Of a stretch of DNA of 20,610 bases, positions 14,916 through 20,610 are shown piece by piece. Each line of letters begins with the position of its first letter. The first letter of the stretch is position 1. Position numbers and translations under genes: made by a program. The notes below the pieces were generated by a model. That model was given only the letters and a program-made list of their open reading frames with translations. It had not been told where the DNA came from and did not search any database. Source of the stretch: Rhodoblastus sp052145335 (GTDB lineage Bacteria; Pseudomonadota; Alphaproteobacteria; Rhizobiales; Beijerinckiaceae); NCBI RefSeq assembly GCF_052145335.1, contig NZ_JBKQOU010000087.1, positions 1-20,610 of the forward strand, in the 5' to 3' direction.

Positions 14916-15461
14916 TCAGAGCGTCGCGCCGCCGACCTGGCGGTTGCAGGGGCAGAGCTCGTCGGTCTGCAGGGCGTCGAGGACGCGCAGCGTGTCCTTG
15001 GGATTGCGGCCGACGCTCAGCGCCGTGGCATAGACGTGCTGGATGGTGTTGTCGGGATCGACGATGAACGTATAGCGATGGGCGACGCCCGCCTCGGCGC
15101 GAATGTCGAGGCCGTCGATCAATTCGCCGCGGGTGTCGGCGAACTGCCAGATCGGCAGCTTGTCGAGATCCTTGTGGTCGCGACGCCAGGCCAGCTTGAC
15201 GAATTCATTGTCGCTGGAGCCGCCGAGCACGACAGCGTCGCGGTCTTCGAATTCGCTGGAAAGACGGGCGAATTCGGCGATTTCGGTCGGGCAGACGAAG
15301 GTGAAGTCTTTCGGGTAGAAGAAGATCACCTTCCACTTGCCGGGAAAGCTCTCATGGGTGAGCGTCTCGAAGGCGCTGACGCCGTTTTCTTCATGGTTGT
15401 TGAAGCCGGGCTTCACGCCGGTGATTTCGAATTCGGGAAGTTGCTCGCCAATACCGGCCAT
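14916..15461 (-). CDS. ahpC: Peroxiredoxin AhpC (alkyl hydroperoxide reductase C)
   Basis: 181 aa, cytoplasmic. A typical 2-Cys peroxiredoxin reducing H2O2, organic peroxides and peroxynitrite. The peroxidatic cysteine is C57 in FYPKDFTFVCPTE. The C-terminus LCPCNRQ gives C170 and C172, resembling the CxC pair (C174, C176) of M. tuberculosis AhpC, which works with AhpD rather than AhpF; the neighbouring ahpD fits. The ATG at 15461 is chosen because GGAG lies eight bases upstream and MAGIGEQLPEFEI is the normal family start. An Irr-like box lies about 60 bases upstream within the likely promoter. A strong hairpin follows the stop. Confidence 0.95.
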   Translation of the reverse strand: MAGIGEQLPEFEITGVKPGFNNHEENGVSAFETLTHESFPGKWKVIFFYPKDFTFVCPTEIAEFARLSSEFEDRDAVVLGGSSDNEFVKLAWRRDHKDLDKLPIWQFADTRGELIDGLDIRAEAGVAHRYTFIVDPDNTIQHVYATALSVGRNPKDTLRVLDALQTDELCPCNRQVGGATL

Positions 15462-15487
15462 CTGGTGTCTCCATTTTGAAAGGCAGA

Positions 15488-15503
15488 ATGCGGCGCGCCG
15501 CAT
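15488..15503. repeat. 16-base perfect palindrome in the ahpC leader
   Basis: ATGCGGCGCGCCGCAT is perfectly self-complementary. It lies between the proposed ahpC promoter and its ribosome-binding site. It could be a protein-binding site, or a leader secondary structure with little loop. Role unknown. Confidence 0.5.
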
Positions 15504-15519
15504 GCTGGTCATCGTCTAA

Positions 15520-15536
15520 CTTAGAATGATTCTAAA
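15520..15536 (-). promoter_or_regulatory. Irr-box-like operator in the ahpC promoter
   Basis: CTTAGAATGATTCTAAA contains the perfect dyad TTAGAAT-G-ATTCTAA and matches, except at its first base, the Irr (iron control element) consensus I recall, TTTAGAA-N3-TTCTAAA. On the minus strand it is directly preceded by TTGTTT, a possible -35, so it would fill the promoter spacer. That is a usual repressor position. Confidence 0.6.
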
Positions 15537-15611
15537 AACAACCCATTTTGCGGCGCCGCAGCAAATCCATTTCAGATTTCATTGCGCCTTTGATGACGGC
15601 CGGGCCCGCCT

Positions 15612-15665
15612 AAAGCGTTTTCAAGCGAAGCGGACCCCGGTTCGCGTAAAGAAAACGCGTTAAAA
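15612..15665. repeat. Interspersed palindromic repeat, first hairpin
   Basis: The outer arms GCGTTTTC (15615-15622) and GAAAACGC (15651-15658) enclose the inner arms GCGAA (15625-15629) and TTCGC (15641-15645). The sequence AAAGCGTTTTC...ACCCCGGTTCGCGTAAAGAAA resembles from memory an extragenic repeat with many copies in Hyphomicrobiales genomes. The neighbouring hairpin at 15675-15707 is probably the second half of the same unit. Confidence 0.6.
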
Positions 15666-16814
15666 CAAAGAACTAAGCCCCGTTCCGATTTTATCGGAGC
15701 GGGGCTTTAGGCGTTTTTCCACATTTTGCGAATAGAGCGACATGGCCAGGCAGAAGGAGAGATAGAACAGGGCGGCGAAAACATAGCCCGTCGCGGCGAT
15801 GGTCGGGCCGGCCCAGACCGGATCGAGCCGCGCCGTATCGACCGTGCGCAAAAAATCGAAAATGCCGACAATGGCCACCAGGGTGGTGTCCTTGAACAAG
15901 GCGATGAAATTATTGACGACGCCGGGAACGACCGCGCCGAGCGCCTGCGGCAGCACCACCAGCCTGAGCGTGGCGATGCGGCCAAGCCCCAGGGCCTGCG
16001 CCCCCTCGCTCTGGCCGGGCGGCACGGCCATCAGTCCGGCCCGCACCACTTCCGCCATATAGGCGGAAGCGAAAAGCGCGATGCCGGCGAGCGGCCGCAA
16101 CAGCCGGTCCGGCGACCAGTCCGGCGGCAGGAACAGCGGCAGCATGGTATTGGCCATGAACAAAACCGCGATCAGCGGCACGCCGCGCACGAATTCGATC
16201 AGCCCGGCGCTGAGCAGCCTCGCTGCCGGCAGGTTCGAGCGCCGCCCCAGCGCCAGGATGATCCCGCCCGGCAAGGCGACGACAATGCCGGCGAGCGCCG
16301 CCAGCAGCGACACCATCACGCCGCCCCATAAATTTGTGCCGACCACGGGCAAGCCAAGAGACGGCGCGCCATGCAGCAAGGCAAAGCCGAGCAGCGGCAG
16401 GACGACGAAGAAACCCAGAGCCGCCGCGCCCTTGTGTTTTGCGCGGGGCCACAGCAACCAGACGATCAGCACGGCGGCGAGAGCGAAGGTCACGTCGACC
16501 CGCCAATAAAATTCCTGCGGATAGGAGCCATAGAGGAAATAGGGCGTCTTGGCCCTGATATAGGCCCAGCAGGCCCCGGCCCCCGGCGCGCGGCAAGGCA
16601 CGCCGTCCGTCGCACTCCACACCGCATCCGTCACCAGAAAGCGCCAGAGCGGCGGCAAGGCCAACAAAGCCACCGCCGCAACCAGAACGCTGACAAGGCT
16701 CGATTTCCAATCGCCGAACAGGTTCTTGCGCCAATGGGCGAAAAAGTCGCGCGCCATTTTGGGCGGCGGCGACGGCGGGGCGAAAGTCGCGCGGAGAAAG
16801 GCCGGCTGGTTCAT
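15660..16814 (-). CDS. aapM: Amino-acid ABC transporter permease AapM-like
   Basis: 384 aa inner-membrane subunit of a polar amino-acid uptake system. A poorly conserved cytoplasmic N-terminus is followed by several helices, then the BPD_transp_1 domain over about the last 190 residues. The cytoplasmic EAA loop is EGAQALGLGRIATLRLVVLPQ in full or near full form, and the motifs EFVRGVPLIAVLF and SAYMAEVVRAGL are typical of the His/Glu/Gln/Arg/opine permease group. The ATG overlaps the aapQ stop (ATGA). The last residues after VEKRL (KPRSDKIGTGLSSLF) are encoded by a hairpin and repeat sequence and do not look native. No aapP ATPase gene follows; ahpC comes next. Confidence 0.92.
   Translation of the reverse strand: MNQPAFLRATFAPPSPPPKMARDFFAHWRKNLFGDWKSSLVSVLVAAVALLALPPLWRFLVTDAVWSATDGVPCRAPGAGACWAYIRAKTPYFLYGSYPQEFYWRVDVTFALAAVLIVWLLWPRAKHKGAAALGFFVVLPLLGFALLHGAPSLGLPVVGTNLWGGVMVSLLAALAGIVVALPGGIILALGRRSNLPAARLLSAGLIEFVRGVPLIAVLFMANTMLPLFLPPDWSPDRLLRPLAGIALFASAYMAEVVRAGLMAVPPGQSEGAQALGLGRIATLRLVVLPQALGAVVPGVVNNFIALFKDTTLVAIVGIFDFLRTVDTARLDPVWAGPTIAATGYVFAALFYLSFCLAMSLYSQNVEKRLKPRSDKIGTGLSSLF
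15675..15707 (-). terminator. Terminator-like hairpin inside the 3' end of aapM
   Basis: A 15-base stem with one mismatch or wobble, AAGCCCCGTTCCGAT against ATCGGAGCGGGGCTT, and a three-base loop. On the minus strand TTAGTTCTTTGTTTT follows. It overlaps the last 16 or so codons of aapM, which is unusual for a terminator. It is probably the second stem of the adjacent interspersed repeat. Confidence 0.7.
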
Positions 16815-17935
16815 CGCGCCGTCCCCCAGCTGAAACGCCGCTCGTAAAGCCGCAGAATCGCCAAGGTGGCCAGCGACAGGCCGAGATAGATCGCCATGTC
16901 GAGCGCAATGACCTGCACCGCCGCGCCGGTCTGGTTGAGAATGGTGCCCGACACCTGCATCAGGTCGGCAAAGCCGACGAAGGCCGCCAGCGAGGAATTC
17001 TTGGCCATGGCGAGGTATTGGCTGATCAGCGGCGGCATGACGATGCGCATGGCCTGCGGCAGGACCACCAATTTCCGGGCCTGCTCGGGCTTGAGGCCCA
17101 AGGCCGCCGCCGCCTCGCTCTGTCCGCGCGGAACCGAGTTCACGCCCGCGCGGACGATTTCAGCGATATAGGAGCCGGTATAAAGCGACAGCGCCAGCAC
17201 CAAAGCGGTGATTTCCGGCGCCAGCCGCAAGCCGCCTTCGACATTGAAGCGGTTGGCGCTGGCGTCATAGATCGGGAAGTCGAGGCCGATCGGCCGTCCC
17301 AAGAAGAAGAATGCCGCCAGCGCCGGGCCGACGATCATCAAAGCGGTGACCAGGCCCGAATGCGCGTCGCCCGACCGGCGACGCCAGAAAACCAGCGCGG
17401 CGCCGGCGACCAGAGCCAGCGCGACCCAGGAGGCGCCGGGCCCAAATGTGAGAGCCGGCAGATAGAGCCCGCGATTGTTCATCAGCACGCCGGGCGCCGT
17501 CAGCGAGCCGGCCGGACCCGGCAAAGGTGAGAGAATCGCCACATACCAGAACAGGATTTGCAGCAGCAGCGGAATATTGCGCAGGGTCTCGACATAGAGC
17601 GCCGCCAGTTTCGACAAGGCCCAAAAGCCTGAAAGGCGCGCGAAGCCGGCGGCGAAACCGATGATGGTGGCGAAAATTCCCGCCAGAACCGAGACCAGCA
17701 TGGTGTTGAGCAGGCCGACCAGCAGCGCCCGCGCATAAGAGGACAGAGGCGAATAGGCGATCAGGCTCTGGTTGAGGCCGAAACCCGCGACGTGATCGAG
17801 GAAATCGAACGAGGTCGGAATGCCCCGCGCAGAGAGGTTGGCGCGCGCGTTGGCGAAAGCGGCGAAGAAGACCGCGGCCACCGCCGCCAGCAGCAGCGCC
17901 TGAACGGCGAAACTCTTCAGAACTCGAGCACTCAT
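16811..17935 (-). CDS. aapQ: Amino-acid ABC transporter permease AapQ-like
   Basis: 374 aa inner-membrane permease, partner of AapM. One N-terminal helix precedes the large loop segment (SARGIPTSFDFLDHVAGFGL) typical of AapQ. The BPD_transp_1 domain shows ETLRNIPLLLQILFWY, SLYTGSYIAEIVRAGVNSVP and the EAA loop EAAAALGLKPEQARKLVVLP. The ATG at 17935 has AGGG five bases upstream; the in-frame ATG at 17947 overlaps the aapJ stop (ATGA) and adds four residues, so either is possible. A much longer frame reaching into aapJ has an Arg-rich product and is not credible. The stop overlaps the aapM start. Confidence 0.93.
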   Translation of the reverse strand: MSARVLKSFAVQALLLAAVAAVFFAAFANARANLSARGIPTSFDFLDHVAGFGLNQSLIAYSPLSSYARALLVGLLNTMLVSVLAGIFATIIGFAAGFARLSGFWALSKLAALYVETLRNIPLLLQILFWYVAILSPLPGPAGSLTAPGVLMNNRGLYLPALTFGPGASWVALALVAGAALVFWRRRSGDAHSGLVTALMIVGPALAAFFFLGRPIGLDFPIYDASANRFNVEGGLRLAPEITALVLALSLYTGSYIAEIVRAGVNSVPRGQSEAAAALGLKPEQARKLVVLPQAMRIVMPPLISQYLAMAKNSSLAAFVGFADLMQVSGTILNQTGAAVQVIALDMAIYLGLSLATLAILRLYERRFSWGTAR

Positions 17936-17943
17936 GCGCGCCC

Positions 17944-18969
17944 TCATCGCACCGGCGGCGCGTATTGCAGCCCGCCTTGTCGCCATTGCGCATTGAAGCC
18001 GCGCGGAATTTTCAGCGGTGAATCCTGACCGAGATTGCGCTCGAAAATCTCGCCGTAATTGCCGACCGCCCTGACGATGCGCGCCACCCAATCGGCCGAC
18101 AGGCCGAGGCCGGCGCCAAAATCGCCCTCGACGCCGAGCAGTCGGCGGATTTCCGGGTTGTCCGAGTTGCGCATTTCCTCGACATTTGCCGAGGTCACGC
18201 CCAGTTCCTCGGCGTCGAGCAAGGCGAAATGCGTCCATTTGACCAGGTTGAACCAGCGGTCGTCGCCCTGCCGCACCACCGGGCCGAAGGGCTCCTTGGA
18301 AATGATCTCCTGCAGCACGACGTGGTCGTCGGGATGGGAGGTCTTCATCCTCTCGGCGTAAAGCGCCGAACCGTCGGTGGTGAAGGCGTCGCAGCGGCCG
18401 GAATCATAGGCCTTGATCGCTTCGTCGGCGGTGGTGAACACCACGGTCTCCGCGTGAAGACCGAATTTGCGGAAATAATCGGCGAGGTTGAGTTCGCTGG
18501 TCGTGCCTTGCTGCACGCAGATCGAGGCGCCGGACAGTTTTTTGGCCGAATCGAGCCCCAGGGTTTTGCGGACGAGAAAGCTCTGGCCGTCGAAATAATT
18601 GATACCGGCGAACAAAAGCCCCTGCCCCGCCTCGCGCGATTGGGTCCAGGTGGTGTTGCGCGACAACAGGTCCACTTCGCCCGATTGCAGGGCGGTGAAG
18701 CGGTCCTTGCCCGACAGCGGCACGAATTTGACCTTGTCGGGATCGCCGAAAATCGCGGCGGCGACGGCGCGGCAATAGTCGATGTCGAAGCCGCGCCACT
18801 GCCCGCGATCGTCAGGCAGGCCGAAACCGGCGAGGCCGGTATTGGAGCCGCAGACCAGCGCGCCGCGCTGGCGAACCGTATCCAGCGTTTGCGCGCTCGC
18901 GGAAAGGGCGAAAAGGGTGAGGCAAGCGGCGAGAATGAGGCGCGGGTTTTTCAGCAAAACTTTCCTCAT
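17944..18969 (-). CDS. aapJ: Amino-acid ABC transporter periplasmic binding protein AapJ-like
   Basis: 341 aa. A signal peptide ends near residue 26 (LFALSASA then QTL), so the mature protein is periplasmic. The first mature segment TLDTVRQRGALVCGSNTGLAGFG and the following GFDIDYCRAVAAAIFGD are the hallmark of the family 3 general amino-acid binding proteins (AapJ/BztA). DLLSRNTTWTQSRE and WVARIVRAVGNYGEIFERN are also typical. The protein delivers a broad range of L-amino acids to AapQ-AapM. The ATG at 18969 is chosen from the signal peptide layout; an upstream in-frame start at 19011 would add 14 residues. It is the first gene of the aapJQM run and divergent from metC. Confidence 0.94.
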   Translation of the reverse strand: MRKVLLKNPRLILAACLTLFALSASAQTLDTVRQRGALVCGSNTGLAGFGLPDDRGQWRGFDIDYCRAVAAAIFGDPDKVKFVPLSGKDRFTALQSGEVDLLSRNTTWTQSREAGQGLLFAGINYFDGQSFLVRKTLGLDSAKKLSGASICVQQGTTSELNLADYFRKFGLHAETVVFTTADEAIKAYDSGRCDAFTTDGSALYAERMKTSHPDDHVVLQEIISKEPFGPVVRQGDDRWFNLVKWTHFALLDAEELGVTSANVEEMRNSDNPEIRRLLGVEGDFGAGLGLSADWVARIVRAVGNYGEIFERNLGQDSPLKIPRGFNAQWRQGGLQYAPPVR

Positions 18970-19014
18970 CAAGGATTCTATCCAACCGCTATAGCATTTT
19001 TCAAAAAGCATTTC

Positions 19015-19065
19015 TCTTGGCCTCGCGGCGCGCCACTTGACGCGGAGCTCGCCCTGCGGCCAAGA
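19015..19065. repeat. Inverted repeat in the aapJ-metC divergent region
   Basis: TCTTGGCC and GGCCAAGA are perfect 8-base inverted arms about 35 bases apart. The 122-base region also holds near-palindromic A/T tracts around 18993-19014 (GCATTTTTCAAAAAGC). They could form an operator for the divergent genes. No riboswitch was recognised. Confidence 0.3.
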
Positions 19066-19091
19066 CTCTCATCGTAACGAAAGGCCGACCG

Positions 19092-20282
19092 ATGACCCAA
19101 TCGACCCCGCAATCGCGCAAAAACATGCGCGCGCGCACCAAACTCGTCCATGCGGGGCGCGATCCGTCCGAACAATTCGGCTTCGTCAACACACCGATCT
19201 ATCGCGGTTCGACCGTGCTGCAGCCGACGCTGGCGGCGCTGGAGTCGCGCCACCTGGGACGCTTTTTCTACGCCACCCACGGCACCCCCACCATCGAGGC
19301 GCTGGAGCGCGCCTGGTCGGAGATCGCCGGCGCGGCGGGCACGGTTCTCACCCCTTCCGGCCTCTCGGCGATCTCGCTGGCCCTGCTCACCGCGCTGAAA
19401 GCGGGCGACCATCTGCTCGTGACCGATTCCGCCTACCAGCCGACGCGCACCTTCTGCAACGGCTTCTTGCGCCGGATGAATATCGAGACGACCTATTACG
19501 ACCCGCTGGTCGGCGCCGATATCGAATCGCTGATGCGGCCCAGCACCCGGGCGGTGCTGGTCGAGGCGCCCGGTTCGCAAAGCTTCGAGATGCAGGACAT
19601 TCCCGCCATCGCCGAAGTCGCCCACATCACGGGCGCCTGCGTGATCATGGACAATACCTGGGCGACGCCGTTGTTCTTCCCGCCGCACGAGCGCGGCGTC
19701 GATCTCGCCGTCGAGGCCGGCACCAAATATCTCTCCGGCCATTCCGACCTGCTGCTCGGACTGGTCTCGGCCAATGAGCGGTGGCGAAAGCCGCTGCGCG
19801 AAACCTTCGATCAATTCGCCATGTGCGCCGGGCCGGAGGATGTGTTTCTCGCCCTGCGCGGCTTGCGCAGCATGGAGTTGCGGCTGCGCGAGGCGGAGCG
19901 GCAGGGCCTCGCCCTGGCGCGCTGGCTGCGTGAGCGGCCGGAAGTTTCGCGGGTGCTGCATCCGGCGCTGGAGGACGATCCCGGCCACAAGATCTGGAAA
20001 CGCGATTTTTCCGGCTCGTCCGGCCTGTTCTCGGTGATCCTGAAGCCGGCGACGAAGCCTGCACTGGCGGCCTTGCTCGACAATCTCGAACTATTCGGCC
20101 TCGGCTATAGCTGGGGCGGCTACGAAAGCCTGGTGATCCCCTTCGATTGCGCCAGATACCGCACCGCGACGCAATGGAATCCGGAAGGTCCGGCCTTGCG
20201 CTTTTCGGTCGGGCTGGAAGACATCGAGGATCTCAAGGAAGATCTCGACAAGGGCTTTGCGCTGATGCGCGCTCAAGCCTGA
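19092..20282 (+). CDS. metC: Cystathionine beta-lyase (Cys/Met-metabolism PLP enzyme)
   Basis: 396 aa, cytoplasmic. The enzyme splits cystathionine to homocysteine, pyruvate and ammonia in methionine synthesis. The fold-type I PLP motif is VEAGTKYLSGHSD with Schiff-base K212; D187 in VIMDNTWATPLFF binds the pyridine nitrogen. TPIYRGSTVLQP, FYATHGTPTIEALE and TVLTPSGLSAISLALL match cystathionine beta-lyases rather than gamma-synthases. ESLVIPFD near the C-terminus supports that reading. The ATG at 19092 has GAAAGG eight bases upstream. The gene is divergent from aapJ and overlaps the PAP2 gene tail to tail by 10 bases. Confidence 0.92.
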   Translation: MTQSTPQSRKNMRARTKLVHAGRDPSEQFGFVNTPIYRGSTVLQPTLAALESRHLGRFFYATHGTPTIEALERAWSEIAGAAGTVLTPSGLSAISLALLTALKAGDHLLVTDSAYQPTRTFCNGFLRRMNIETTYYDPLVGADIESLMRPSTRAVLVEAPGSQSFEMQDIPAIAEVAHITGACVIMDNTWATPLFFPPHERGVDLAVEAGTKYLSGHSDLLLGLVSANERWRKPLRETFDQFAMCAGPEDVFLALRGLRSMELRLREAERQGLALARWLRERPEVSRVLHPALEDDPGHKIWKRDFSGSSGLFSVILKPATKPALAALLDNLELFGLGYSWGGYESLVIPFDCARYRTATQWNPEGPALRFSVGLEDIEDLKEDLDKGFALMRAQA

Positions 20283-20610
20283 CTTTTCGCCCAAAACTCT
20301 TTTCCGCGCGGCTTGGGCAACAGTTCGTCGCCCCGCAAGGTGAAGGCGATTTTGCGCCGGGCGAAAACCCGCGCCACGGCCAGCGCCGAACCGGCGCCGA
20401 GAATGGCACCGCCCAAGACATCGCTCGGATAATGCGCGCCGATGATCAGCCGCGAGGCGGCGACAAGCAAAGCCAGCGACAACAACAGCGGCGTCGCCCA
20501 CCATCGGGATTTTGACGGCAGGAAAAAAATCAGCGAAGCCGCGGCGGCGAAAACCGTGGTGGTATGGCCCGAGGGAAAACTCGCCAGCACCGCCTTGGCC
20601 GAGAACAGAT
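20273..20610 (-). CDS. PAP2-superfamily membrane phosphatase, C-terminal part (5' end outside window)
   Basis: 112 codons are present; the gene continues past base 20610. The PAP2 phosphatase motifs are SFPSGHTTT (acid-base His) and SRLIIGAHYPSDVLGG (nucleophile His and the supporting Asp). Hydrophobic helices lie between and after them, so it is an inner-membrane enzyme, perhaps a lipid phosphate or undecaprenyl-diphosphate phosphatase. The first PAP2 motif (KxxxxxxRP) would lie outside the window. The last ten bases overlap the end of the convergent metC. Confidence 0.87.
   Translation of the reverse strand, partial: LFSAKAVLASFPSGHTTTVFAAAASLIFFLPSKSRWWATPLLLSLALLVAASRLIIGAHYPSDVLGGAILGAGSALAVARVFARRKIAFTLRGDELLPKPRGKEFWAKSQA

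Noticed and set aside
17947..18238. N-terminal extension of aapQ reaching into aapJ
   Set aside because: The added ~100 residues are Arg/Gly-rich, overlap an intact aapJ, and are absent from the family; the starts at 17935 or 17947 suit the operon.
18970..19091. SAM riboswitch upstream of metC
   Set aside because: No SAM-I or SAM-II core sequence or pseudoknot pattern was recognisable in this short region.
1..20610. Search for CRISPR arrays, tRNA genes, toxin-antitoxin pairs, phage or defence genes
   Set aside because: No regularly spaced direct repeats, cloverleaf-like segments, or protein signatures of these classes were seen; all sizeable coding regions are assigned to housekeeping or transport families.

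Overview
The window reads as ordinary chromosomal core sequence of a GC-rich alphaproteobacterium, most likely in the Hyphomicrobiales (Rhizobiales; a Beijerinckiaceae/Methylocystaceae-like relative is a guess). The reasons are the gene order purN-purM / CDP-alcohol phosphotransferase / perM / hdaA / ppk / ppx / rnd / aspS, an Aap-type amino-acid ABC transporter, an Irr-like box, and palindromic repeats of a kind scattered through genomes of that order. I find no CRISPR array, phage, toxin-antitoxin or other defence locus, no tRNA or rRNA, and no intact insertion sequence. I do not see a wholly new system. The unusual material is regulatory, or lies at junctions between genes.

Layout. Bases 1-65 (minus) hold the 5' end of aspS, divergent from rnd (plus). 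Next comes an MHS-type major facilitator gene (plus) behind a 304-base upstream region with a nested dyad. A minus-strand block follows from 3085 to 10385: eamA (amino-acid exporter family), ppx, ppk, hdaA, perM and a CDP-alcohol phosphotransferase. ppx and eamA overlap by ATGA. ppk has a Pho-box-like element upstream. The divergent purM-purN pair (plus, GTGA overlap) makes two purine enzymes, and a GST-fold gene follows. A strong bidirectional terminator then separates it from a small secreted RlpA-like gene (minus).

Between rlpA and ndk lies a 240-base AT-rich island, about 30% GC by hand count, full of inverted repeats. Further right on the minus strand come ndk, the peroxide-detoxification pair ahpC-ahpD (Irr-like box in the promoter, attenuator-like hairpin between the genes), and aapJ-aapQ-aapM. 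The aap operon stops at aapM: the ATPase gene aapP that normally follows is absent, and the 3' end of aapM runs into a two-hairpin interspersed repeat that supplies its last codons and its terminator. Divergent from aapJ is a cystathionine beta-lyase gene (plus), whose end overlaps by 10 bases the end of a convergent PAP2 phosphatase gene cut by the window edge.

Working together: ppk and ppx make and degrade polyphosphate. HdaA limits DnaA activity through the sliding clamp. PurM and PurN act in de novo purine synthesis and Ndk balances nucleoside triphosphates. AhpC and AhpD reduce peroxides. The Aap genes would import amino acids if an ATPase is supplied from elsewhere. Start codons were chosen from ribosome-binding sites and family N-termini, and several differ from the longest open frame.
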